From Melampsora larici-populina 98AG31 (lineage: Eukaryota; Basidiomycota; Pucciniomycetes; Pucciniales; Melampsoraceae): DNA of 27,918 bases. Shown piece by piece: positions 10,977-20,074 of the stretch; positions within the stretch are counted from its first letter, which is position 1, and each line of letters starts with the position of its first letter. The stretch spans positions 659,252 to 687,169 of the forward strand of contig NW_006768775.1 of the NCBI RefSeq assembly GCF_000204055.1, in the 5' to 3' direction. The notes below the pieces were generated by a model. The model made no database searches, was not told the DNA's origin, and saw nothing but the letters and a program-made list of their open reading frames with translations. A program made the translations under genes and the position numbers.

Positions 10977-11493
10977 GTCCTCCCACTTAGTATGCACCGC
11001 CAAGGCGTCTACAAAAAAAAAATTTGTCAAACAATACCTCGGCCACACATGTGAGCATCATCGTTTCGGCCTGGTTCTGCATTACAGTTGCCAAAAACGA
11101 CAGACGAAGAATACAAGATCAAAGGACGAACAAGGCTCAGCAACACACCTAGGCTAAATAATGATTATTACGATTTCACGCAAGATTCAAGACGTCAAGG
11201 CATACTCAATTCACCTCAAGATTTATGACATCAAAAATATCATCAACTCAATTCTATCTCAAACTTTACACTGTTTCTTTTCTTTTTTTTTCTTCTCTTT
11301 TCAATCAAGTTCAATTTTTTTTTACCTTATGATTTCATTAGTTTAATTTTTTTCGAATTTTTTAACTTTTATTCTTCTTTCAGATGGGACGAGTTATGTC
11401 AGTTTAAGGGCGCGTTATGCCATTTTTTTTCTCTTTCTTTTTGATATCTTTCAAAATTTTCTTTTGCGGTATCCAGGCGTAGGGATTTTTTTT
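10977..11493 (+). other. 3' untranslated region of the Ty3/gypsy element
   Basis: About 520 bp between the end of pol and the polypurine tract. The last half is strikingly T-rich with several runs of 7-9 T. Open frames at 10882-11157 and 11161-11346 show no domain and look accidental. No env-like or chromodomain coding was seen. Confidence 0.75.
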
Positions 11494-11506
11494 AGAAGGG
11501 GAGGGA
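11494..11506 (+). other. Polypurine tract
   Basis: Thirteen uninterrupted purines (AGAAGGGGAGGGA) follow a long T run and end exactly at the first base of the 3' LTR. This is the expected position and composition of the primer for plus-strand DNA synthesis. Confidence 0.9.
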
Positions 11507-11844
11507 TGTAAGGGTTACATAGAGACGGAAGTACAGAAGTCATGGGAGTAGACAGGTACACAGGATAGTAGTCATCACTTCGCCCTAGCTCCAGAAGATC
11601 TCTTCTTCACCGAATACTCTTCGGACGGAGCTAGGTGAGCATTACCATATTTCACTACCTTTCATCCTTGTCTTTTCATTATCATTGGTGCTAGAACTGT
11701 TGTCTGATTGTCTTGACCGAATACTCTTCGGACGGAGCTAGATTTGTGTCTTTTAAGGAATACATAGCTGGGTTTTAGATTACGTTGTCGAGTCAAAGAC
11801 TCCTGATCCACCTTTAGTGAAGACTTCCGTCGAGGAGTCTTACA
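11507..11844 (+). repeat. 3' LTR of the Ty3/gypsy element
   Basis: 338 bp, matching the 5' LTR except at four positions, about 98.8 percent identity by eye. Here both 26-bp motif copies (11609-11634 and 11716-11741) keep a perfect CCGAA-TACTC-TTCGG hairpin, whereas the first copy in the 5' LTR has lost one pair. Terminal TGTAAG and CTTACA are intact. Confidence 0.95.
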
Positions 11845-11849
11845 GATAT
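11845..11849. repeat. Target site duplication GATAT, right copy
   Basis: Matches the five bases before the 5' LTR. Confidence 0.95.
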
Positions 11850-12400
11850 CTGGCATCGTAGACAAGGGGAGACACCCAATTTTGAACAAAAACCACTGTC
11901 ACTTCTGAAAGTGTACTATCCATCAAGGGATTGAATTGACATATTGATCCATCTAAAAACCTTCTAGATTGTATCTTCACTGATTGCTATTTTTTTACTG
12001 TGTTTTTTTGGAAACTTCAAAGAGTTAGTGAATGAACTGATCACAGTGGTTATTGGACAGGTACATTCCATACCTTTTACAATCTTCAGAGAATTCTATT
12101 GTGGTGCAATCACAATGCCACAATCAAAAATATACTCAAGCCACAAGGATAACAAGAAATCATTGTGATCTTTAGCTAAGCTGAACCATATTAACCCCGA
12201 TCTGGATTGCTTCTTCTGAAAGGTCAACAAGTGCATTCAACTTTGATGATCATGTGCTCATTCCATATCTCAAAAATTTCTTATTCTCAAAGTACATGAA
12301 ATCAGCAACATCCCTTCAAATTAAAAGCCATCATTGCTCAAATTGAACAATTTCCATACCATTTAAAACAATTGATATTCCCAGTAAGCTCATAACATAG
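11850..12400. other. Intergenic, no gene seen
   Basis: AT-rich flank of the retrotransposon with no open frame of interest and no recognised repeat. Confidence 0.5.
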
Positions 12401-12431
12401 AATGGCGGCGCCCGCCGCCCAATTGGCTAGT
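12401..12431 (+). repeat. GC-rich hairpin motif, copy 1
   Basis: A GC island in AT-rich DNA: AATGGCGGCGCCCGCCGC followed by an AATTGGCTAGT-like tail. GGCGG (12404-12408) and CCGCC (12412-12416) form a 5-bp stem with a CGC loop. A near-identical copy starts at 14609 in the same orientation, while the sequences further out are unrelated. It may be the edge of an unidentified repeat family. Confidence 0.6.
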
Positions 12432-13168
12432 CTGAGTAAGAAGTCAGATCAAATGAATATTGATTGTAAATTTGAGGTGTTGTTCCTGTGGGGATTAACT
12501 TTTCATTTGAGCTGTACATCAAATCACATCTACTCCTGCAACAAAATATTCCAAAGTAAGGCTTTTTGTGCATTACAATCAAACTCCGAGTCTGATGGTG
12601 TAGTGCAGTACAAGTACATTTTGTATTTTTGATAAATGCACTGCCCCTCAACTGTTCTGTCTTGTTATGTAGTCACACGTAAAGGCTCAGTTAGTTCCTA
12701 CTATCAGCTTTTGTTATGGATAATGACACATCAGATTATGCAAGGCCTTCTTCCTCTGTTCAAATCAATAAACTCCATACAAATGCACTTTGATCAATCC
12801 AATTGCAACCACAGATCAACAGATGTCACTCCACAATGTTTCAATCTCATACAAGTTGTTGCAATTACACATATACCATGGTAGCATGAGTTCTGGATAC
12901 ATAATCTTCACAACTTGTCATGGCACAAATTGGAAGTATGCAGAGCTGGTGGGACTATGCACTCTTCTCAGGTTGATATGTCTTTTTACACATGAATTTT
13001 CACATGCAAAGCTCTTGTTATGTGGTTGTTGAATTGTATGGGTGTGTACCCCATCTGACAAACAGCGATTTACATCTGTTTGCCACAGAACTTGATGGAT
13101 TGGTTTAGAGATGAGCTGGGTATTGATTTCCATATTGATTGTTGGTACTTAGACAATCTAAGGCTTGT
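12432..13168. other. Intergenic, no gene seen
   Basis: AT-rich with several short open frames (for example 12790-13032) that lack domains or plausible structure. The motif gagtatagtca at its right end is the left target duplication of the next element. Confidence 0.45.
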
Positions 13169-13179
13169 GAGTATAGTCA
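13169..13179. repeat. Target site duplication, left copy (11 bp)
   Basis: GAGTATAGTCA, identical to 13719-13729. Confidence 0.65.
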
Positions 13180-13718
13180 TGAGGTGAACACAACACTTTT
13201 TTTGTGCCTTCGGACGCGCCCCACGCGGCCTTTCTCTTGGACTTGGGGGTGAACGCGCCCCACATACTCCAGAGTATAAAAAATGACCTTTGACCCATAC
13301 CACAGCAATAAATTGACCGAAAGACTAACATTCAGGCACTGAAGGGCTGGATTAAAACCCTTAATCACTGGGTTAAAAGCATTTAAACAAATATTCACTA
13401 TAACTGAATGTGAAACAGTGTTTGGTTGGTCAATGTTCCACCAAACTCATAATGTCTACAATAACACAGATTGTAACTCTTGTGAAACTTTGCAATTCCA
13501 AGCTGAAATTGATGTTGATGAACAAATATTAGTTGCAAAGATGTTTGTAAATGCAAATCTTGTACAATTGTTTGTTTTATATCAACCGGATGTGATTTTA
13601 TTTTTTTTCTTTGCGCCTGTTGCACCTTCTCGTGCGCCCAGGCAAATAGCGGGTGCACCCGACCCCCCTTGGGCACGACTGGGTGTCTCTTTTTTGAAAT
13701 ATTGTGCCCACCACATGA
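13180..13718. mobile_element. 539-bp MULE-like MITE with 11-bp target duplication
   Basis: GAGTATAGTCA at 13169-13179 is repeated exactly at 13719-13729. The enclosed ends are imperfect inverted repeats: CATGAGGTGAACACAACA on the left (partly overlapping the duplication) against CATGTGGTGGGCACAATA read inward from the right, agreeing at about three-quarters of positions. Both subterminal zones are GC-rich islands full of gcgcccc/gtgcgccc, the middle is AT-rich and non-coding. A 9-11 bp duplication fits Mutator-like elements. The exact terminus is uncertain by two bases because the inverted repeat and the duplication overlap. No transposase is encoded. Confidence 0.6.
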
Positions 13719-13729
13719 GAGTATAGTCA
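13719..13729. repeat. Target site duplication, right copy (11 bp)
   Basis: GAGTATAGTCA, identical to 13169-13179. Confidence 0.65.
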
Positions 13730-14608
13730 ACTTATTTTTGGAATTTTGTTTGATATGACTATCTGATGTTTTTAACTTGGCTCTCTTATGCAGAAATGGT
13801 GTCTTGGGTCTTGTGAACACTTGCTACAACCAGATTTATGTGTGACAATGTGGCAATTGTCCTGTTCCTTGATGAGTATTACTTTGGGTCATGGATTGTG
13901 TTGACTATCTGAGATACTCTATCTTCGGCTTACAGAACATCTGAAGCCTTTCCAGTATAGTCTTGAATTCTGTGACATTTTCTTATGTGTGCAAATGGGA
14001 TGTACTTTCTGTACTTTTAATTGAGCCGTTTCCTCCATTTCTTCACCAAGGACAATGAGATTAAAGTGGATGCTGTGGTAAATTTAATCCTCACAAATAA
14101 GTACATTTTTATTCAAACTGCCCATAGTGACTTGCATCTTTGAATGATGAAGTGAGGCAAGTGTTATGGATAAACTTTCTGTGTAACAAATAGGTCAATC
14201 AATGACCACATTCATTACTGCATTTGAAGAATCAAAATTTCAAGTGTGGCTCAACATATCAAAGTAATGATGTATGGACAAGGGTTTGACAAGCCTTGTG
14301 AACTGAGATGTATAATTACAAGATCAAAACACCAAACACATCAACCTTGAACATGAAGGAGGTGTTTCTACTGATAATGTCTCAAAAGAATGAGGTTCAC
14401 GCCTCAAGCGTGACCCATTTTTGCATGGTACCTCAGTCTTTTTCATAGGTAATTCTGTTCAGATTGCTCAAATACTTTTGTGCTGAGGTGATTCTGTCTC
14501 TCTGTCCTCTCAAGGCATTTGGTTGTATGGCCAATAGTTGGTATATATGGGATTTTTTTCACCTCCGACTTTGTGAGACACATTGTGATGACTTTGGGCC
14601 ATACATGA
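13730..14608. other. Intergenic, no gene seen
   Basis: AT-rich with no supported gene, RNA or repeat. It lies between the MITE and the GC-rich motif next to the MULE-type pseudogene. Confidence 0.45.
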
Positions 14609-14638
14609 AATGGCGGCGCCCGCCGCTAAGTTGCTAGT
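14609..14638 (+). repeat. GC-rich hairpin motif, copy 2
   Basis: AATGGCGGCGCCCGCCGC followed by taagttgctagt, closely matching 12401-12431. The GGCGG (14612-14616) / CCGCC (14620-14624) stem is intact. The end of the MULE-type pseudogene reading frame (stop at 14626-14628, minus strand) falls inside it. Confidence 0.6.
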
Positions 14639-15783
14639 TTCTTATGAAGTGCACAAGCATTATAAATGTACCGCACTAGAGGGTTGGCACCGTTAGCTAC
14701 CTGAATAAGGGAACAAATTTGGCGGGGTCAACAACCTGCTGAAGTTAGTAGGGCTACCTTATTGTCATCATCTGGTGCAATTTGCCAATATTGGCTTTTG
14801 TCATAGGGATGCTCAAACGGAGAGTGATTGTGGACATTTTTGAGTGGGTTCTTGATCCCGTCAGATGTGATCACCCATCGTCCCTTGGTTGAGTGGAAAT
14901 TCAAAGATACCTCAAACGTACATCCAGTCTTCCTAGATGAACTCGACCAAACCTTGTCCTTCTTGTTGTCCTTTTCCTTGGAGTCAACGGTTTCCTTGCT
15001 TGGATCATTAGTTTTGACTTTGATGTGGCTGGCTGCCTTTGTTTGGATGTTCCCAATTTTTTTGTTGGTCTGGTGGCTTTTGATCAATAACACATAACCT
15101 TGATGCCTTGCCACAGCATTCATGTACATGACACCGGCTTCCTTCTCAATGAACTGTTTGCCTATCTTAGGTAATAGCATTGTACGCACTTGTTCTGCCC
15201 CTCAAGTTGAATGAAAAGAGCAGGATTGGTGTTAGCATTATGGATAACAAGTTGTCTAAGGTAGATCGCTTCAAGATGAGATGATTCATACCAATAGGTG
15301 GCCAATCATCGTCTTGCTTGTCCTAAAAAACATCAAGATAAAAACTGGTCTCATTCTCAACTTGAATGGGCTCTGTGGGAGCTACAGGAAGGTAAGTAAA
15401 ACAAAAGGAACTTGAACTCAAGAGTTATTTTGAGACATACCTGTTTGGTGGTTGGCTTCTAAGGGGTTAGGAAGTGAAGGTTGAATTGTTGGGGATCCTG
15501 AAGGATGTGGAGGAGGTTGGTGGTACAGGGGATTGGGAATAAACGGTGGTTGTGCCATCTGCTCAGTTGAAATGCTAGGTATGAAGCCATTCCTGGCACC
15601 AGATGGGTTTGAAAATAAGAAAGGATTGGGGTATCCAAGCCCAGGTAACCAAAAGTTAGAGAGGGGATGAATGAAAGGCTGTGTCAAAGGCTGCATTGGT
15701 TGTGTTGTGCTAGCTTGGCTTGAGCTGATTGAGTTCAAAGACTTTGAAGATCCAGACGCATTGTTCCAAGTCCACTTTGACAT
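14626..15783 (-). pseudogene. MULE/FAR1-type DNA-binding domain gene, three exons, broken
   Basis: Minus strand. Exon 1 (15783-15441) starts MSKWTWNN and is serine/proline/glutamine-rich. Intron 1 (15440-15382, 59 bp, GTATGT...TGTAG), exon 2 (15381-15292, ends DDDWPPI), intron 2 (15291-15195, 97 bp, GTATGA...GGCAG), exon 3 from 15194. The splice phases agree across both introns. Exon 3 reads HQGYVLLIK, RKTGCTFEVSL, GRWVITSDG and VHNHSPF, the zinc-binding C...HNH arrangement of the WRKY-GCM1/FAR1-like domain that precedes MULE transposases. A TAG interrupts exon 2 (YLDVF-stop-DKQ) and a TGA (14728-14730) interrupts exon 3 after TSAGC. Reading continues in frame as PRQICSL...IYNACALHKK, a block expected after this domain, to a stop at 14626. 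The catalytic DDE transposase part is absent, so this is a truncated transposon gene or a solitary domain that later decayed. Confidence 0.65.
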
Positions 15784-16348
15784 AAAGAATAGTGATAACA
15801 CCAAATGGTGAATGTTGGTATGATGGAAATTGAAAGAAAAAGAAGTGAACATGTGGGATTGCTGTGATAGACGGTCAGAGTAGAGTAATAGAGTGATATC
15901 AGTGGAAGGAAGACTGAGTTTTTTTTCAACAAGAAGAAAGAAAGGAGACTTGCCATCATGAGGCAGTTCATTTTGTCTTGATTTGCCTTGAACAGTGGTT
16001 GGTTGCCCTGCATACAGGTTAGAGGCTTGCTTGCTTGTTTTGTGGTGGTTAGTCCCATTGGCTGGTGTTTAGTTTGGTGGATGGATTTCCAAATTTGGAC
16101 AAGTGGCTATGTTCACAATGGTGATGCTCCCCCCCGGTCAAGATGATATATTGCAATGAATAGCCCGGTATTGCTCGGTTTTGTGATTGGGGGCTACCTC
16201 TCCCCCCTAAAATTTCCCAGTGTACTGCCCCCGGGGCCATTGTTAGCCTGGAGTTTATGGTACTCTGCGGGTATCCACGGGTATTACCCCAAAAAAAGGG
16301 GGGTATTTTTGTTCCCGGTGGGAAATAGTGGTTTCCTTCTTCAAAGCT
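15784..16348. other. Upstream flank with C/G-run island
   Basis: Upstream side of the minus-strand gene. 16128-16320 is an island with many runs of 5-7 C or G (for example gcccccggggcc, tacccc-aaaaaaagg-ggggta) and several short inverted repeats. It may be a small GC-rich repeat, but I found no matching termini or target duplication. No gene is supported; open frames at 15735-16350 look accidental. Confidence 0.4.
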
Positions 16349-16642
16349 AAAATGGATAGATGTTAGTAGGATCTCAAATACTCATTGACTTGGTTAATAT
16401 AAATTTTATGAGAAGATACTCCTGATGGATTGACAAGCTGACTTTTTTTTACTTTTTCATGTCTTTTGTGAGAAGTTGGTCTTCATAATGGTACAGTGAT
16501 TCAATTTTATAGTGGCAAATAACCTTCAAATCTCATTCTGTGTGAAAAAAGATCAAAATTTTACACTCTGGCATCACTCCCACACCTTACTCACCCGTAA
16601 AACAAGACAAAAAACTGGGAAAATTCTCAAAAGTTTTGGACC

Positions 16643-16647
16643 CAAAA
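16643..16647. repeat. Target site duplication CAAAA, left copy
   Basis: CAAAA before TGTCAGCC; the same five bases follow the insertion at 18055-18059. The empty site in the other repeat copy reads CACAA. Confidence 0.75.
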
Positions 16648-17220
16648 TGTCAGCCCTGAGTACTAAACCAGAGTACCAATGGGCGACGTATTATAATAAA
16701 AACCTGAAAATCATAGCAATCACAACTCAAGGCTCAGCTTCAAGAGTCAAGTTACATATGATTGAGCATATGTAACATGTGCAGAACTTACATCAAAGGG
16801 TGTGAATGTTCATAACTTTGATGTAAACCAAAATATATTTCACAGCCTTAACACATATGTAACACGTGAAATATAGTTATAACCCAATAGTAACTGTCTT
16901 ACTGTAATGAACCTAACCATAGAACCACAATTTGTGCGCACTTGTAGTCCAAAGATTTCCAAGGTTCAGACTATATAAACCCTGAAAATCCAGCCAAATT
17001 GAGAGGAATAACATTATCACATTATTATTCCACAACTACACAACTTTGCTTTTATTCATCTTCCTAGAACCTTTAAGCTTTGCTTATCAATTACCAAACT
17101 TTGAAGGCCTGATTCTACAAACCTTGAAACTCAAAACTTGTGTCTTGTTGCTTATTCTGTGTGCTCATTCAACTTTGTTTCTGATTAGACTCCATAATCA
17201 GTAGTTCTTGTGATATCCAT

Positions 17221-17230
17221 TTGGTGGAAT
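17221..17230. repeat. 10-bp target site duplication, left copy
   Basis: TTGGTGGAAT, identical to 17603-17612. Confidence 0.75.
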
Positions 17231-17602
17231 CAACACCGCAACCGCTACGCTCCGCGCAGGTTTTCAACCTATTTTGGGAGCGGGGCGCAGTTCTGCGCTC
17301 AATCTCACTACGCACAACATCGCTCTTTTTTATTTTTTTTCTTACTTCGGTGTGCATAGTGCAACACCAGTGTGCGGCGCACAACGCTATATTGTGGCGC
17401 TCATCACTACAAAAGACCTGAAAAGTCTAAAAAAAAACATAAAAAAGCGACTCAAGCCCCGGCTCTGAGCGGAGTAATATGCTCCGCTCAGGACTTTCCT
17501 ATCCTCGGAGCGCGGTGCGCAGCCTGCGCTCTCGGTAGCGGATGTTTGAGCGGATGCCAAAACCGCTCCGCTTGCGCTCATTTGAGCGGAGCAGTTGCGC
17601 TA
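17231..17602. mobile_element. GC-rich 372-bp MITE with 10-bp target duplication
   Basis: TTGGTGGAAT at 17221-17230 recurs exactly at 17603-17612, enclosing 372 bp much richer in GC than its surroundings. The ends form an imperfect inverted repeat (GCAACCGCT..CCGC on the left against GCAACTGCTCCGC inward from the right). The interior repeats gagcgga/tccgctc in both orientations, including a perfect 10-bp stem CTGAGCGGAG/CTCCGCTCAG (17465-17474 / 17482-17491). The duplication length fits a Mutator-like element. It sits inside the solo-LTR-like insertion and is therefore younger. No transposase is encoded; open frames here are by-products of the repeats. Confidence 0.7.
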
Positions 17603-17612
17603 TTGGTGGAAT
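17603..17612. repeat. 10-bp target site duplication, right copy
   Basis: TTGGTGGAAT, identical to 17221-17230. Confidence 0.75.
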
Positions 17613-18054
17613 TACTTGTAAGGAATTAGTCCTTGGGTACTGCTTATATCAGATTTGGGATTCATCTGATATAAGAAACTCTAAATCTACAGGGAAATCT
17701 CTATTAGTCAGAGTGTAAAGTTCCCGGTGTTGAAATAGAATTTAACACCACCTTCTTTGACCTTTCTTTCAGTAAGAAGAGGATCAAATCAGGATTGAGA
17801 ACTGCGTGTCAGTTGCTCTTATTTTTAATTATTGTAAAGACAATAATTAACCCAAAATCCCTGGGCTAAAGCCTTTGTTTAAAGGTCAACTAACAGGATT
17901 CTTTACTTGTTTATTCCAAGTAAAGCTCTTACGCCTAAATCTCTACCCATTCATACTCGTAGATATTGATCTACATGACTTTGGTAGAAGTTACCACACC
18001 TTCTACAACCTTTTTATTGATTCTACTAGCCTGACAGACGCTAGTAGGCTCACA

Positions 18055-18059
18055 CAAAA
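18055..18059. repeat. Target site duplication CAAAA, right copy
   Basis: CAAAA directly after GGCTCACA, where the host repeat resumes as actccatgtgggcagg. Confidence 0.75.
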
Positions 18060-18280
18060 CTCCATGTGGGCAGGCTTGGAACATGGACTTGGGTTGACCC
18101 ACCGTATTTACTACATACACGAATTACCCATAAACCCCTTGGTTCCCAACTTCACATTTTCCTAATTACTTAACAACCTCTATCCTTCCTTATCAACCAT
18201 CAAGATTAAAATTGTTGCTGACCAATATAATTCTTTTCTTTCATATTCTGACCTTACTAAGTCCTTAAACCTAAAATGTA

Positions 18281-18875
18281 TACCCTGAAAACCTTTTCCA
18301 AGCCTATTTACCGTTTTATTTAGTTTCTTTTTGAAATCCATTTCTGAATATTTTATACTGATTTTGATAAGTTTGTTGAAATTAATAGATGATGTAAAAT
18401 GTAATGCATAAGCCCTTTAAGCGCTTCTTTTGATGAATTTGATACCATTAGACATTTTTATAGCACTCCTCTTTAATAATACACTGGTAAACTAATATTT
18501 TTCAATTTTTAATTGATCCTATAAATTGCTCACCACAGCAGCTGGCTTGCTTCCCCCTTTGCCCATAAACCCAATTCCGCCATTCCCTCCCCATTTCAAC
18601 CCAATCAATTCAATCTACATCAACCATCATCAATATCTCTTGACAACACCCTTGGTCCAATTGGCTGTCTCACTCTGTAATCACCCCATATCCACCAGTG
18701 TCCCTCAACCCCAAATTCTTCTGATTTTATTCTCCCAAAACCAAATTTCCTCAACAACAAAGCAGGATCCCATCTTGTCTACCAATCTAGTCGTGCTTGA
18801 TATCCGACTGGAATTATTTGACTCAAGAGTTGTATCATTCTTAGAGCTCTCCAGCCAAAAACAGTGGTCCGATTT
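18281..18875. other. Intergenic, no supported gene
   Basis: AT-rich DNA followed by a C-rich, pyrimidine-biased stretch. A 138-codon frame (18526-18942) has no ATG at its start, no domain and low-complexity composition, so I do not call it a gene. Confidence 0.4.
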
Positions 18876-18917
18876 AAGCCCCTCTTCCAGGGAGCGGCAA
18901 ACACACAAGAGGGGCTT
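18876..18917. repeat. 11-bp perfect inverted repeat next to tandem array
   Basis: AAGCCCCTCTT (18876-18886) and AAGAGGGGCTT (18907-18917) are exact reverse complements around a 20-bp loop, just before the tandem repeat starts. Confidence 0.7.
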
Positions 18918-18931
18918 GGTTAAGCTTAGGG

Positions 18932-19554
18932 GTTACAGGTAAGTTGATGTATTTTAAATGATCTGGATTGTATTTGAGACCCGGCATTGAACACCCCATT
19001 TCCAATTTTTTGCCGTCACAGCAATGGTTGCACTGCAAATCATACTTCTTATCACATCAAGCCGGGGAAATCTAAAACATCAAAAGATGTAACATAATTT
19101 GAGCGGAGAACAAAAGTGTGGCGGGGTGGGTGAGGCGTTATGGGTATGTTGATGTATTTTGATCAAAAACTTTTATGATCTCAATCATGTTTGAGACCCG
19201 GAATTGAACTCTCCATTTTCATTTGTTTGACTGCACAGCAGTGGTTGCACCAGCAATCATACTTCTGATCATATATAGCCAAGGAAACCTCAAACATCAA
19301 AAGATGTAACATAATTTGAGCGGAGAACAAAAACTTGGCGGGGACGGGTGGGGTATTATGGGGAAGTTGATGTATTTTGATTGAAACCTGTTATAATCTC
19401 AATCATATTTGAAACCTGGCATTGAACTCTCCCTTTTCATTCACATATTTGACTTCACAGCAATGGTTGCACTGGCAATCATACTTCCTATCACATCAAG
19501 CCAAGGAAATCTAAAACATCAAACGATGTAACATAATTTGAGCGGAGAACAGAG
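18932..19554. repeat. Tandem repeat, three diverged units of about 205-220 bp
   Basis: The phrase gttgatgtatttt recurs at 18943, 19148 and 19366, and gagcggagaac at 19101, 19318 and 19540; everything between is clearly alignable (ttgagacccgg.attgaac, gcaatggttgcac, caatcatacttc, aagatgtaacataattt). The third unit ends at the gagcggagaac box. On the minus strand each unit contains a phrase such as AGTTCAATTCC followed by GGGTCTC, resembling the RNA polymerase III B box, so the unit may derive from a tRNA-related SINE. That part is speculative. No protein is encoded. Confidence 0.8.
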
Positions 19555-20074
19555 AAACAAAAAACATGCCAGTCTACAATCAGCTTCTCCACAAGACAAG
19601 ATTGAAACACATTTGTATTTTCAAAGCCAGCATGATATGTACACATCATTGAAGGTGATTCAAGGTAACATAGCATTATGTTCCACAACATGATGAGCAA
19701 GAAGAGCCGGAAAGACAGCTATTCAGCAGGGCTTCCAAGAGTACAAGAAGACCCCTGATTCCTTGACAACTTACTCCAATCCAGTCATATCATTGATTGT
19801 TTGTCTACTGTGCACAATTGTCTTGGTATGTTTCCCTCCCGCAACTACATATAAACTATCTAGAGATTTTTTTTTTATATTGGGCTTAACATGGCCACTT
19901 TATTTACCCCTTTGTTTAACTTAGATACTATTGGTTTTCAACACATACCAACCCACACACATTTTTACAAATTACACTGATCTAGCTTCCGGGTGAGTCT
20001 TGAAATATTCCATCTGTAAACTTGATGGCCGATCTAGATAACTAAAGCTTGGCCAACAACTTAGATCCTTCATC
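19555..20074. other. Upstream region of the small secreted protein gene
   Basis: No gene seen. TATA-like tataaa occurs at about 19851, some 220 bp before the ATG at 20075, and could be a promoter element, but there is no other support. Confidence 0.3.

Larger units (their letters stand above)
5377..11844 (+). mobile_element. Complete Ty3/gypsy LTR retrotransposon, probably inactive
   Basis: Two 338-bp direct repeats beginning TGTAAG and ending CTTACA enclose gag and pol, and the whole is flanked by a 5-bp GATAT duplication. Reverse transcriptase and RNase H precede integrase, the Metaviridae (Ty3/gypsy) order. The LTRs differ at only four positions (5492/11622, 5511/11641, 5595/11725, 5656/11786), all transitions, so insertion is recent relative to the surrounding pseudogenes. 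The element is visibly richer in GC than its flanks. A polypurine tract abuts the 3' LTR, but no TGG-starting tRNA primer site abuts the 5' LTR. No chromodomain was found after the GPY/F module. In-frame TGA codons (6412, 10452) and a frame change between gag and pol make autonomous activity unlikely. Confidence 0.97.
16648..18054. mobile_element. Stem-loop-rich solo-LTR-like insertion (TG...CA, TSD CAAAA)
   Basis: The insertion begins TGTCAGCC and ends GGCTCACA, so it has TG...CA ends and near-complementary 8-bp termini, flanked by CAAAA on both sides (16643-16647 and 18055-18059). Copy 2 of the host repeat shows the empty site. Without the nested MITE and its duplication it is 1025 bp, with no internal terminal repeat, which fits a solo LTR. 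A TATA-like tatataaa is at 16973. It is packed with perfect inverted repeats: 16751-16760/16767-16776 (10 bp), 16788-16798/16816-16826 (11), 16835-16843/16866-16874 (9), 17643-17654/17664-17675 (12), 17825-17835/17840-17850 (11), 17901-17909/17917-17925 (9), 18023-18030/18040-18047 (8). No protein is encoded. A full-length relative was not found in the window. Confidence 0.7.
16349..18280 (+). repeat. Dispersed repeat copy 1, split by an insertion
   Basis: 16349-16647 matches 26379-26672 and 18055-18280 matches 26671-26728 plus 27280-27459, both in direct orientation and roughly 85 percent identical by eye. In copy 2 the two halves meet directly (ttttggacccacaactccatg). Here they are separated by 16648-18054. 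The repeat has no coding capacity and I do not recognise the family. Its value is as an empty-site reference: the two copies define the borders of each other's insertions. Confidence 0.85.

Noticed and set aside
10882..11157. 91-codon frame after integrase as a chromodomain
   Set aside because: No aromatic cage or chromodomain pattern, and it is out of frame with Pol.
13601..13726. GC-rich patch as a structured RNA gene or tRNA
   Set aside because: No cloverleaf or A/B box arrangement; it is the right subterminal region of the 13180-13718 MITE.
16700..17240. Reading 17222 onward (TGGTGGAATC) as a tRNA primer site after a 5' LTR ending near 17220
   Set aside because: The empty-site copy places the element ends at 16648 and 18054, and the TTGGTGGAAT phrase is explained as the MITE target duplication.
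17169..17629. Five overlapping open frames on both strands
   Set aside because: They coincide with the GC-rich MITE and its palindromes; no domain, and frames on both strands mirror each other.
18526..18942. 138-codon + frame
   Set aside because: No ATG start, low-complexity P/I/S/L composition, overlaps the start of a tandem repeat.
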